Part shown: positions 45,817 to 56,870 of the stretch, piece by piece
Layout: every line of letters starts with the position of its first letter
Position numbering within the stretch: the first letter of the stretch is position 1
Assembly (NCBI RefSeq): GCF_000002985.6
Contig: NC_003283.11
Coordinates: 18,849,501 to 18,913,500 of the forward strand
Reading direction: 5' to 3'
Length of the DNA: 64,000 bases
Origin: Caenorhabditis elegans
Taxonomy: Eukaryota > Nematoda > Chromadorea > Rhabditida > Rhabditidae
Program-made: the position numbers and the translations under genes
Notes under the pieces: model-generated
What the model was told of the DNA's origin: nothing
Database searches by the model: none
What the model saw: only the letters and a program-made list of their open reading frames with translations

Positions 45817-48800
45817 TTATAAATCCTCAAAATACTCATAATGAGAAAATCGCATCGTGTGAACGTCGAAAACCTTGGCCAATTGGAGTTTTGAGCGGAT
45901 TTGGAGCACTTCTTCCTGCAAAAATGTGTTAAATTTTATTAATTTATCAATATTTAGAGTGAAAAAGCTAAGAAAACCTTAATTTTCCGGATAATTCTCA
46001 AAATCTGCGCCAGGCGAACTGAATATCTCGGCGTTTCCTTCACATTAACATAGTAATCATGCAGATTATTCGCCAATTTTTCCATAATTTTCTCGCAATT
46101 TTCTTGAATTTCGCCTCGAAATCGGCGTCCCGCGTGTCCGAGCACCAAATGAGCCAGCATATAGGACAGCTCCACGTCATCTGGGTTCAAATTCATCATT
46201 TCTTGGGCAAATTTGTAGGTTATGTGGTTTTCTGACGTGTCGTAGAAGCTGAAAATTGGTGAAATTCTGCTGAAAATGCGCTGGGCGCTGCTAAGACTAC
46301 AAACTACAAGTTTTGGGCGCTGCTAATTCAATTTTGGGCGCTGCTTAGACTACAAACTACAAATTTTGGGCGCTGCTAATTCAATTTTGGGCGCTGCTTA
46401 GACTACAAACTACAAGTTTTGGGCGCTGCTAATTCAATTTTGGGCGCTGCTTAGACTACAAACTACAAGTTTTTGGGCGTTGCTAATTCAATTTTGGGCG
46501 CTGCTTAGACTACAAACTACAAGTTTTGGGCGCTGCTAATTCAATTTTGGGCGCTGCTTAGACTACAAACTACAAATTTTTGGGCGTTGCTAATTCAATT
46601 TTGGGCGCTGCTTAGACTACAAACTACAAGTTTTGGGCGCTGCTAATTCAATTTTGGGCGCTGCTTAGACTACAAACTACAAATTTTTGGAATTTTGAAG
46701 CAATTCCAATAGAGTTTTTAATGGAAAAAATGCCAGAAAACTGAGAAAATTAATAATTTTCGCGGAAATTTTCGCGGAAAAGAAAATCGAATTGGAGATG
46801 GTTTTGACTACAAACTACAGCATTTTGGCGCTGTTTAAGCCTAAAATGCACACTTTCGCAGGATTTTGTCACAAAAATTTCGAGTTTTCGGGTGATTCTG
46901 AGGGGGTTTTAAGCGTATTTCCGAAATTTTCCGCTACAAAAACTACTATTTGGTTTGATCTACGAGAATTGCGGGGTGTTTAGAGATAGAGTTTGCTGAC
47001 GTCATATTTTTCTGGGAGTGAAAATTTTTCCCGCATTTTTTGTTGATCAACCCTAAGTACTTACAATTGCATTTGCTGATTGGTTAATCGTGAGCACCAC
47101 GTCAAATCCAACTCCATATTCTTCATATCCATCATTGAATACTCATTTTTATGCGAAAACATTACACAATCACCGCAGCACATCTTCATCCGTCGCCCCA
47201 TCGCTGTAATTGCCAACTTATCCAGACGAGACCATACATGCCACGTGGCGGCAAGGATTTTTAGCTGGAAATTTTCGGGATTTCAGGTGGTTAAAACTAT
47301 AAAAAGTGGTGGAAATTCTAATAGAAATAGAACATGTTTTAAGAGCTAAAATCTCGAAAATTTCGCCAATTCACTGCAACTTTTTCCTCACGAGGGACGA
47401 GGAAAAGTGGTTTCTAGGCCATGGCCGAGGGGCCGACAAGTTTCAGCGGCCATTTATCTTGCTTTGTTTTCCGCCTGTTTTCTTTCGTTTTTCATCGATT
47501 TTTTTCGTTTTTTCTTAATAAAACTGATAAATAAATATTTTTTGCAGATGCTAAAACAATTTCCAAGTAAAAAAATTATGTATTCAGTGGGCAAGCAGCG
47601 GTGAAAGTGGTCAATGCAATATGATGGATTACGGGAATACAAAACCTAAACTTTTTCTGAAACATGATACATATGATGCTTAGATGCTGAAATTATCTGA
47701 TTTTCATAACGAGACCGCTGAAAAAGTTTTGAGGTTTCCAAAATTCTACTTTTTGTGCGAAAATCTCGACTTTTTCACCAAAAAAGTTGAATTTTGGAAA
47801 CCTCAAAACTTTTTCAGCGGTCTCGTTATGAAAATCAGGTAATTTCAGCATCTAAGCATCACATGTATCATGTTTCAGAAAAAGTTTGGGTTTTTTATTC
47901 CCGTAATCCATCATATTACAATGCCCACTTTCATCGCTGCTTGCCGACTGAATACATAATTTTTTTACTTGGAAATTGTTTTAGCATCTGCAAAAAATAT
48001 TTATTTATCAGTTTTATTAAGAAAAAATGAAAAAATCGATGAAAAACGAAAGAAAACAGGCGGAAAACAAAGCAAGATAAATGGCCGCTGAAACTTGTCG
48101 GCCCCTCGGCCATGGCCTAGAAACCACTTTTCCTCGTCCCTCGAGAGGAAAAAGTTGCAGTGCAATTTTTCAGTGTTACAGCCAGCTGCCAAGTAGTAGT
48201 TTTTATTCAATTTTCACCCATTAATGTATATTTTAATGGTTTATTACGCGTTTTTCAGTAGATTAAGCTAAAACGCGTGAAAAATGATTAAAATATACAT
48301 TAAAGGTGGGGGTACCGAAATTTGAGACTTTGCGTTTTTAGACACAAAATGGCCCAAAACTACCAAATTTCGTAATGAGACGTTCTGAAAATTTTTCAAC
48401 AAAAAAGTTATGGCTGCTCAAAGTTTTGGAAACAACGGCTAAAAATAGGCCGTTTTTTTCCGAAAACTTTGAGCAGCCATAACTTTTTTTTGAAAAATTT
48501 TCGTCTCATTACGAAATTCGGTAGTTTTGGGCCATTTTAGGTCTAAAAAAGTAAAGTCTCAAATTTCGGTACCCCACCTTTAATGGGTGAAAATTGAATA
48601 TAATCTAATTTTTGGCCGCTATAACACTGAAAAATTGCCGAAATTTGAGTTTTTAGCTGAAAAGTTTTTTTTCTTCGAATTCGGGCCATTTCGAGTATAT
48701 CTGAATAGGTTGTGGTAGCTGAACTAAACTACAAACTACAAAAAAAAACACCTGAACATCATTAGACATTCGCTGGAAATCGTCGAAATACGAAAACCAC

Positions 48801-51026
48801 GTGGCGGCCCGCAGAAAATCATTTTCCCAGAATGCAAACGTCTCGGCCATCCCGTAGCTCTCGATCACCTTAACTTTGGGATTACTGTAGTTTCCAGCCA
48901 ACTTCCGAACTCCGCGAGCCAGCTTTTGCAAGGAATCAGAACCCCACGGGGTTGGAGAGCCCTGGAAATGAAATTTGACTGCGATATTCGGATTCTACGT
49001 GAAATTTGCGAAATTTTGAAACCCATATCGACTAGTTTCTGAAACGTTTGACGCCTTAAATGGGCCCAAATCTAGCCTAAAATCTCCTTTTTCGGCCTAA
49101 AAATCCAAAACTTCAGAACCTAGCCGATATGGGTTTTAAAATTTTGGAAATTTCAAGTAGAATTCTAATTCTAGGTTCAAAATTGTCTCAGATCTCCTGG
49201 AAACTCAAATTTCGGCCTGAATCGGCCTAATTGCCTGAAAATCAAAATGTCCTAGTCTTGCTTGATAGAGGTGTCGAATAAACTAGATTTTTGCGAAGAA
49301 TGGTTGGTGAAAAAAGCAGCAGAAATTGAGATTTTCGGCTTAGATCGGCCTGAAACGGCCTATTTCAGCCTAAAAATCTCATTTTTCAGGATCAAAACTA
49401 TAAATTTTAATTTTTCAGAAGTTCTACAGAAAATTAAATTTGTGACTGAAATTCTGCGGATTTTCAATATTCGGCCTGAAAAAGGCCTATTTCGGCCCAA
49501 AAACCGAGTTTTTCAGAACCTAGTCAATATGGGTTCCAAAACTTTGGAAATTTCATGGAGAATTCGAATTTCATACTTAAAAGTGTCCCCGAGTGTCCCA
49601 TGTCCCGACAAGTGGCGGGACAAATTTTCAAAATTCAATTTTTATGCCTAAAAATCGATAGCTAAGCTTACCTCAAACAGTATCCTTCGGCCCTTTTCCA
49701 CAAAATCATGGCAATCGATTAAATTTTGCTGAGTGTGAATTTCAATTAGTGTCGGCTTACAGTGAACCACAAAAAACGGGCGGCCCACTAGTTTTTCGAT
49801 GCTCTGAATGGGAAAAGATTTGGGTTTGGGTGAAATTTGGCTGAAAATTTACCTCAGGCAATTTATTATTTATAATTTCAATTTTAGATCGAATATGGTC
49901 CCGTTGGAATTGGAAATCTGAAAAAAAAAATTTTTTCGAAAAATCTTTAAAAAAAAAATTTTTTCCGAAAATTTCAAATTTCCCCCCGAATTACTTTTCA
50001 TGGTCATTCCGACTTTATAGCACCGTTCCAGACGGCATTTCTTGCACTGAAACCATCCATTTCCGTTGAATAAGTTACAGGTCCGGGATTTTTTGCACGG
50101 CCCGATGGAGGCAGACTGGGTGGAGGCTCGGCTGAAATTTTTAGGATTAAAAATTTTTTTTGTGAATAATTTTTCAGTTTTTCAGAACACCTAATATGTA
50201 TAGAAGAAACAAAAAAAAAGGAAAACCTTCAAAAAATTTTAATTTAAAAAAAGTGTTTTCGGGAATTTCAAAATTTGTCCCGTTGTCGGGACATGGGACA
50301 TTCGGGGACACTTTTTAGTAGGAAATTCGGATTCTCCATGAAATTTCCAAAATTTTGACACCCATATTGACTAGGTTCTGAAAGTTTTGAGTTTTAGGCC
50401 AGAATAGGCCAATTTAGGCTTTTTCAGGCCCGGTTTATATCGAAAAATTAAAAATTCTTAGGCTTTCAGTCACAAATTTAAAGTTTCTCAAGATTTTTTA
50501 GAGTTGTGAGTCTTTTACTGGCTGAGTTCTAGAAACATAGGTTTTTAGGCCGAAATAGGCCCTTTTTAGGCCGGAATAAGCCGAAAATCTCAAATAAGCA
50601 AGTTAGAGGTTTTGATTGCAAGTTTCTAGAGGTAAAATTTTAAGCAAAATTCAAAAATTTAAACTTTATCGCTCTCCCGGCACTTTGAGCCGAGTTATGG
50701 GCTCCCGGAGCCTTGAGGTGCTCAAATTTCATTTTTTTGGAAATACTCAATATGGGTGTCAAATAAGTGGTAAATTTTGTGCTGAACACGATGGAAGTAT
50801 TATTTTCCACTAAAATCTAAAAGTTTTTGAGAAAATTCTAAAAAACTGTCGAAAAAAAAACTCACCGAAAAAAAGCGGCACAAGCTCTGCAACTAAATGC
50901 TCCAAAATGCTTTCCCTTGGCATCTAAACCACAAACTGCACATTTTTTAAAGCCGATTGCCGTAATTTCAGGTGTCTGGGAGTCAGAAGTGGATGAAGAT
51001 GGAGAAGAAGAGAATGGGGTGATCAT
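45817..51026 (-). CDS. Nuclear hormone receptor (complete)
   Basis: Eight minus-strand exons: 51026-50866, 50131-49995, 49917-49853, 49803-49672, 48961-48752, 47264-47065, 46248-45978 and 45915-45817 (TAA). They give 424 residues with all phases consistent. The DNA-binding domain has two C4 zinc fingers, C29/C32/C46/C49 and C66/C72/C83/C86. The P-box region CRACAAFFRR is typical of the expanded nematode NHR family; the second finger includes CKKSRTC and CKKCRLERC. A Ser-rich leader precedes it and a ligand-binding domain of the HNF4-derived nematode type follows. It is expected to be a nuclear transcription factor with unknown ligand. The start follows an acceptor (CAG|ACAAATG). The ligand-binding half is a paralogue of the gene at 87-3163, in opposite orientation. 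Introns carry minisatellites, two palindromes and GGCC repeats. I do not assign an nhr number. Confidence 0.93.
46280..46690. repeat. Compound minisatellite (inverse orientation), NHR intron 6
   Basis: About thirteen units of GGGCGCTGCTTAGACTACAA alternating with GGGCGCTGCTAATTCAATTT. It is the same family as in emb-4, here about 30 nt from the exon 7 edge in the neighbouring gene. Confidence 0.93.
47372..48162. mobile_element. Palindromic DNA element, CACTGCAAC ends (copy 2)
   Basis: 791 bp, ends CACTGCAACTTTTTCCTC and its complement, flanked by CAATT on both sides (47367-47371 and 48163-48167). Nearly identical to the copy at 14404-15173. It carries GGCCATGGCCGAGGGGCCGA in its arms. No transposase; superfamily unresolved. 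Confidence 0.85.
48300..48584. mobile_element. Short palindrome with AAAGGTGGGGGTACCG ends
   Basis: Ends AAAGGTGGGGGTACCGAAAT and its complement, with flanks that read TTAA/TAA. A longer copy is at 13590-14201. It lies in NHR intron 5 within a further inverted pair (TTCACCCATTAATG against AATGGGTGAAAATTG). Confidence 0.8.
48990..50780. repeat. GGCC-rich fold-back repeats in the right NHR introns
   Basis: Copies or halves at about 48990-49170, 49200-49580 and 50320-50780, between and around the coding exons. GTCCCGACA-type motifs lie at about 49595-49622 and 50276-50310. Same family as in wars-1. Confidence 0.75.
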
Positions 51027-51033
51027 TTGTCTG
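51027..51033 (-). promoter_or_regulatory. Probable trans-splice acceptor of the right NHR gene
   Basis: TTTTCAG is followed by ACAA and the ATG at 51026, with no upstream coding exon visible. Confidence 0.5.
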
Positions 51034-51253
51034 AAAATATGGGTTTTGCATGGAATTCAGGGAAAATTGGAAGGAATTTGTTAAGTCAGCTAGTAAAAAG
51101 TGTATAAAAAAGAGTTTAAGAAAAATCCATAAATAAAAAAAAAATTATTTTTTGAAGTTTTTGAAATTGTTTTTTTTTATTTTCTTGAGATTTCTTTCAA
51201 TTTTCAAGCTCATAGTCATACACACCAATCAAAAAAATCATTAAAAAAATTTT

Positions 51254-51340
51254 AGCAGGCAACGGGGCTCGAACCCCTGACCTACTTTTTCAAAGCCGCA
51301 CACAGCCAACCCTCTACCCACCTGAGCCACAAATACCCCA
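51254..51340 (-). pseudogene. tRNA-derived repeat head, copy a
   Basis: The minus strand reads TGGCTCAGGTGGGTAGAGGG (A-box-like) and GGTCAGGGGTTCGAGCCCC (B-box-like), with a long intervening part and poor acceptor pairing. It is followed by the family tail described at 51360-52680. Confidence 0.6.
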
Positions 51341-51359
51341 AATTTAAAATTTTGAAAAT

Positions 51360-52680
51360 TATGGCTAAGCTCTGAAATTACACTTCCTAGGCTTAAAATT
51401 ACACGGGAAATCCAAAAATTTAAGTTATTTTGCTCTAGGACCACTTTGAGCCAAGTTATGGGCTTAAGGAGCTCCGAGGGCCCAAAAACCTGAAAAATCT
51501 GATGTCAAATAACATGCTAATTTTATGCTGAACAACTTTTCAGTTGACAACTTTTTGATATCTCTTCTAGTTTTTGAGATATTCCCCGAAATAGGTGGAA
51601 AAATCGATAAAAGGTTTTCCTAGGTTTTCGGGAATTCTTTGAAATTTTGTGAACTCAGAGGTTTAAATTGATCTCAACATGTTTAAATTGCAATGAAAAA
51701 AAATTTAGCAGGCACCGGAACTCGAACCCCTGACCTGCTTTTACCCTACTTCGCCCAACTGTCCCTCTACCCATCTGAGCCATAAATTCCCCCTCTCTGA
51801 AATATTAAAAATAGTGGCTAAGCTCGAAATTTACCCTTTCTAGCCTTAAAATTACACGGAAAATCTAAAAATTTACGTTACTTTGCTCTAGGACTACATT
51901 GAGCCACATTATGGGCTTATGGAGCTCCGAGGGCCCGAAAAGCCTGAAAAATCTGAAATTTTCAAAATACTCAATATGGGTGTCAAATAAATAGCAAATT
52001 TTATGCTGAACAACTTTTCAGTTGACAACTTTTTGATATCTCTTCTAGTTTTTGAGATATTCCCCGAAATAGGTGGAAAAATCGCTAAAAAATTTCAAAT
52101 TTCCAAAAATTTTCAGTTTTTCAAGTAGAAATTGTTGCCAATAAATAATGAAAAATAACAATAAAGGTGTTTCTAAAAAAATCAATATTTCGCAATAAAT
52201 TCTCCTTATTCTTACGCCAAAGACCGATAGCAAACATGAGACGGCGAGAGAGTGCACATTTTTCAGAGAGTGGTTAGAGATAGAAAGGGTAAAACATTTG
52301 GAGATTACAGGTGTGTCTAGAGGTTAGTACTTGACTATAATGTAGTGGAAACAAGAAACCCCGAAAAAATTATATGAAAATCGGAGAGAATGAGAAAATT
52401 CTGAAAAATTTTGAAATCTCTCCAGTTTTTCTGGAATATCTTAAAAACTAGAAAAGTCATCCAGAAAATACATGTTTTATCGTGTTCAGCACAAAATTTG
52501 CTATATAGATGACACCAATATTGGATAATTTGAAAATTTTAGATTTTTCAGGCTTTTCGGGCGATCGGAGCTTCTTAAGCCCATAACTTGGCTCAACGTT
52601 GTCCTAGAGCAAAATGACATTAATTTTTGGATTTCTCGTGTAATTTTGAGCCTAGAAAGTGTAAATTTAGAGCTTAGCCA
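51360..52680. repeat. Tails of tRNA-derived (SINE-like) repeats upstream of the NHR gene
   Basis: Repeated blocks: TTGCTCTAGGACCACTTTGA with GAGCCAAGTTATGGGCT, then ATGCTGAACAACTTTTCAGT, then TCTCTTCTAGTTTTTGAGAT. Two forward copies (51360-51600 and 51800-52080) and one inverted copy (52430-52680). The 52200-52330 stretch between them is non-repetitive and may hold the NHR promoter, but no site is recognised. Confidence 0.7.
51706..51793 (-). pseudogene. tRNA-derived repeat head, copy b
   Basis: Same architecture as copy a: GGCTCAGATGGGTAGAGGGA and GGTCAGGGGTTCGAGTTCC on the minus strand. Confidence 0.6.
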
Positions 52681-52703
52681 TGATTTTCAAAATTTCAAAT
52701 TTG

Positions 52704-52778
52704 GGGTGTTTTTGGCTCAGGTGGGAAGAGGGACAAATTATAAAAAACGGTCGCGGGTTCAAACCCCCGCTCAGGCCG
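52704..52778 (+). pseudogene. tRNA-derived repeat head, copy c
   Basis: Plus strand: TTGGCTCAGGTGGGAAGAGG and GGTCGCGGGTTCAAACCCCC. The head follows the inverted tail at 52430-52680, so the whole element is reversed relative to copies a and b. Confidence 0.6.
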
Positions 52779-52899
52779 ATAGTTTTTATTTTGTTTGAAC
52801 AATATTTTAAATCAATTTTCAAGTTATAAAAGTAAGTTTCAGTTTGGAAATTTTCAAATTTGGAATTTTCATCCGAAAAACTCGGATTTTTTTTTAGGT

Positions 52900-54270
52900 T
52901 TCTACTTAATTCAGGCGACATTTCCTTTTTTGAAATGTGAGCAGAACCCCTTAAAATGTGCATTACTCCACTAAAAAACCGGTTTTGTTTTTCAGATTTC
53001 TCTTGCCGCGCCGTTTTCATGCAAATTGGCAGAAATAATTGGATCACTCGTTGGTTGGGGGAGCACGGAAGAAGGCTTAAAGCACAGATTTTAAATTCCG
53101 AAATTTTTGAAGGATACGTCATCTAATTATCCAGCTCACACTCACACACCCACTTGAAAATTTATATATATATATAAATAAAAAGATTTTGCTCGAAAAT
53201 TTGAAATTTCCGTTTTATTACGAATTCTTTTCATTGCGCCTTTTCCGGTTTTTAATTAGGTGTATTATTATACTAGGATTACTGTAAAAAAGGGTGGGGT
53301 TGAGATTTGGAGCAGGAAAAAATTTGAAAAAAAAAATTCCATAAACATTTTTTTTTTTGAAATTTGTTTTCATTTTTTGCATTTATATTAGAAGTGGCAA
53401 ATCTAATTCTTTTTTTAGATTTTCTTTTTTTAGAAAAAAATTTTAAAGCATACACCCTTATATTTCACTGTTTTACAAATTTAAAAATTAAAAAAAAAAC
53501 TTCTGGAAAAATTTCAAAAAAAATTTTTTTTTTCGAAATAAAAAAAAAAATTTTGAAATTTTTTCGGCATATATAGACGTGAAAAATCTATTTTGTTTTT
53601 TTTTTTTGAATTGTCTAGATTCCCGGCCAATTTACCAATTTATGGCCTAACGTTTGGTTTTCTAGGCCACCAACTTCAAATCGCTTTGTTGGGAAATGAG
53701 ATACTTGTGAAACTCAAAATGAACTGAATTTCTCATAAAAAATACTATAAAACCGTATTTACATCTACACACTGTTTTGGAAAAAAAATGAAAAAAAAAT
53801 TTTTTTTTTGAATATATTTTTCAAAAAAAAAAAATTTTTTTTGAAAAATTTTTCTTACACTTTTTCCTTTAAAATTCCTTTTTTTATCCGGAATATATAC
53901 ATTTTTAATATTTTTTTGAATTCACTAATTAATAAAACCCCGATTGGCCACTCTGTGTCATCTGAAAAGGGGGCGGAGCTCCGAGGCTGTTGTGGGCGGA
54001 GCTTAAATCATATTTCATATTTTATTAGACTCACTGTTTTTGAAAGATTTTAAAAATTATTTGTCAAAAAATTTTACCGAAAAAATTTCCAAAAAATTCC
54101 CATCTCCCGTTAGTCTTTATCAAAATTTTTGGAATTTTCGCCAAAAAATGCTCCAAATTTTTTAATAAATACTAACAGGATTTTAAGGAGAATAAATTTT
54201 TTTTTTCGAGACTTTTAACCCCGTCGGAAACCTTTTTTTTTGTAAAAATCTGAAAAATTGCAAATTTTCA
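52900..54270. other. Intergenic region upstream of nlp-42
   Basis: No gene is firmly supported. A short plus-strand open stretch (about 52997-53092, after TTTTTCAG) could be a terminal exon but has no partner exon. 53300-53900 is A/T homopolymer. 53970-54002 carries two GGGCGGAGCT boxes, possibly part of the nlp-42 promoter. Confidence 0.45.
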
Positions 54271-54276
54271 GGTAAA

Positions 54277-56593
54277 ATGAGAGTGCAAGTAGTCACACTT
54301 CTCGCGGTTTTGCTCGCCGTCTTGCAGTTCACCTCAGCAGCCGGTAACTATTATTCAGGTATGTTGAAGAGCGGAAAATTGGCTTCAATTTAAGTCAAAA
54401 ATTGGCGGGAAATGTTGATTTTGAAAAAAATTACAAGAGTTTGAAAATTTTGAGGCAAAATTTTTTTTGGGCTGGACAAATTTTTTTATTTTTTTTTGAA
54501 ATTTTTTTTTAAAAACTAAAAAAAATTTTGTTATTGCTTCATTTTAGTGTATATACCTCGTTTAAATGCAAAATAACCTTAAGTATTAATTTTTCAGAAA
54601 AAATTAAAAAAAAAAAGTTTTGAAAATTTTGACAAATTTTTAAAATATATGTTCAGATTTATGAAAATTTATAGAAAATGTGGTAAAAATTAAAAAAAAA
54701 TACAAAAATAGAAATATTTCAGTTCCAGATTTCAAAAAAACATTTTTTTTTAATATTGAAAGTACAAAAATACGACAGTTTGAAAAATCAAATTTTTTTT
54801 TCAAAAATTAAATTTTCAAAACTACCGTTACCTAGCAGCTTTCGTTTTGAGACCCATAAAACTAAATTTTTCAAATTTAGCAAGTCATGGGCTTTCAAAT
54901 AAGTATAATCATGACTGGATTTCAGATTTTAGTTTTTTCCAGTTTTTGGGTCTCGCAGGGAATATTTCGCGGCGTTACCCATTTTTCAGAAATTTCTGGA
55001 AATTTAGTCAAATATGTACATTTTTAGAAAGTCTGTAATACGTTGATGTTAAAATTTGGAAAAATTCCTGAAAAAATAAAGTGACGGTAGTTTTTGGACA
55101 TTTTCGTGGTGAGACCCAAAATTGCAGAATTTTCCAAAATTTTTAACTTAGTCATGATTATACTTATTCGAAAGCCCTTTTCATGCTGAATTTGAAAATT
55201 TTATTCTCATGGGTCTCAACACGAAATTGGCCGGATTATGGTAGTTTTAATATGTGAGATTTTAGGAAAAAATCGAATTTTTAAGTTTTCAATATTGTTA
55301 ATTCAAAATTTTTTAAAAATTTTTAAGTCAGTTTCCTTTTTACTTTTTAATAATTTATTAACTGAAAAACATGTTTTTAGATTATTTTTTTTGTCTGAAA
55401 ACAAGAATTATGTCAGAAAAAATAATTTAAAATAATTACAGTCCCTGAAAGCCTGAAATTATCTAAAAATTTTGAAAAAATTTAGTGAAAATTTAAAAAG
55501 CTTATTACGGAAGTAGTTTTTACCCCAAAAAAATTCAAAAAAAATTTCAAAAAAGAAATTTCAAAAAAAAAATTCAAAAAATTTTTTTTTTTTTTGGAAA
55601 TTTCCGAAAAACAATTTCAAAGCTTATTTTTTTATTCATTATGTCTGAAAAAATTATCTAAATTTCCAATTGCAGGATACCCATCTGACCGAACAATGAA
55701 ACGAAGTGCTCTACTGCAACCGGAGAACAATCCAGAATGGAATCAGTTGGGATGGGCTTGGGGAAAGAGAAGCGCTGGAATGGAGGTAAAAAGCACATTA
55801 AGAAGTCGTGAAATTGTGAAATTGTAAAAATATAAAAAATTCGATGCATTTTAGTTTTTGAATTATCGAAAAATCTGGAAAATTGACTGAAATGCGGGAG
55901 TTTTAAAAATTGGATTTTTCCGCAAATTTGAAATTTCAAAATCCAGCCAATTTCGTGTTGAGATCCACGAAACTGAAATATTCAAACTCAGCATAAAAGC
56001 AGCTTTCAAATAAGTATAATCATGACTAAGTTAAAAATTTTGGAAAATTCTGCAATTTTGGGTCCCACCACGAAAATGTCAAAAAATACCGTAACTTTGT
56101 TTTTTTTTCAGGAATTTCTCTAAATTTCAACATAAACGTGTTACAAAGTTTCTAGAACAAAAAGTAAAGTTATGACTAAAATTCCAGAAAACTAAAAAAT
56201 GGGTCCCGCCGCGAAATATTCCTTGCGGGAGCCAAAAACTGGAAGAAACTAAAATCTGAAATCCAGTCATAACATTTTAAAGCCCATGACTTGCTGAATA
56301 AGACAATTTAAGTTTTATGGGTCTTAGAGCGAAATCTGCAATGTTACGGTAGTTTTGAAATTTTAATTTTTGGAAAAAATTGCGATTTTAGAAACTGCTG
56401 TAACTTTTTCAGTTTTCATTATTTTTTAATGATTTAAAAACTAAAATGTTTCAAAGTGTCTCTGATATTCAATTTGTATCGGAAAACAATTTTAAAAAAA
56501 TTCCAGATCCCTCACCGCGCGGCTCGAGCTCTTCACCCAGTGAAAAAGAACCCCGATTGGCAGGATTTGGGCTTTGCATGGGGCCGCAAATAA
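54277..56593 (+). CDS. nlp-42: Neuropeptide-like protein precursor NLP-42
   Basis: Three exons: 54277-54358, 55676-55785 and 56507-56593 (TAA), 92 residues, in phase. Residues 1 to about 22 form a signal peptide (hydrophobic LLAVLLAVLQF core, then small residues). Exon 2 gives KR at 36-37, then SALLQPENNPEWNQLGWAW followed by GKR, so Gly57 would supply a C-terminal amide. Exon 3 gives KK at 77-78, then NPDWQDLGFAW followed by GRK at the end. The two peptides share NPxWxxLGxAW. The precursor should be secreted through the regulated pathway and cleaved at the dibasic sites. The start follows TTTTCAG|GTAAAATG, a likely trans-splice site. The two introns hold inverted copies of one sequence. The poly(A) hexamer overlaps the stop codon. 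The symbol is from memory of the peptide sequences. Confidence 0.92.
54826..55250 (+). repeat. nlp-42 intron 1 copy of an inverted repeat pair
   Basis: About 420 bp containing AGACCCATAAAACTAAA, CAAGTCATGGGCTTTCAAAT, TATTTCGCGGCG and TTTTCGTGGTGAGACCCAAA. The reverse complement lies in intron 2 at about 55930-56375. Internally the element has short inverted blocks of its own. Confidence 0.9.
55930..56375 (-). repeat. nlp-42 intron 2 copy of an inverted repeat pair
   Basis: Reverse complement of the intron 1 copy along its full length with moderate divergence. Identical stretches include TTGGGTC and CACGAAAATGTC flanks, AAAATTTTTAACTTAGTCAT and GTCATGATTATACTTATT (read on the minus strand). 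Confidence 0.9.
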
Positions 56594-56594
56594 A
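56589..56594 (+). other. nlp-42: Poly(A) hexamer overlapping the nlp-42 stop codon
   Basis: AATAAA spans the last codon and the TAA stop. No other AATAAA follows in the next ~150 bp, so the 3' UTR would be very short. Confidence 0.5.
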
Positions 56595-56800
56595 TATTTT
56601 TTCTTTAAATTTTTATTTAAAAACAATTATGTGCACTGTCGACTGTTGTGTGTGTGCTTTTTAATTTTTTTTTTACCAAAACACCAAAATTCTCGTTTTT
56701 CTCTCTTCTCCGCCCCCCTATTTTCCCTGATTTGATAAAATGGACAATGTTATATATTTTTTCCAACATACTAATTTCAACATGCAAAAATCATTTAACA

Positions 56801-56870
56801 CTAGTGGGAGTCGAACCCCCGACCCTTTCGTCTCAACCAACCCTCTAACCACCTGAGCCACAACTCCCGA
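56801..56870 (-). pseudogene. tRNA-derived repeat head, copy d
   Basis: Minus strand: TGTGGCTCAGGTGGTTAGAG and GGTCGGGGGTTCGACTCCC, the most tRNA-like of the family in this interval (about 70 nt, compact). A functional tRNA is not excluded but the acceptor stem does not pair fully. Confidence 0.55.

Noticed and set aside
47407..47604. ORFs in the CACTGCAAC palindrome (also at 14376-14714)
   Set aside because: They mirror each other on both strands and appear in both element copies without any transposase motif.
52667..53122. 151-codon minus-strand frame
   Set aside because: It overlaps the tRNA-derived repeat and has no family similarity or consistent splice sites. The alternative small plus-strand exon at 52997-53092 also lacks a partner exon.
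56801..56870. Functional tRNA gene
   Set aside because: Boxes A and B look good, but the acceptor stem pairs poorly and the same head occurs in several repeat copies with a shared tail, so it is listed as tRNA-derived.
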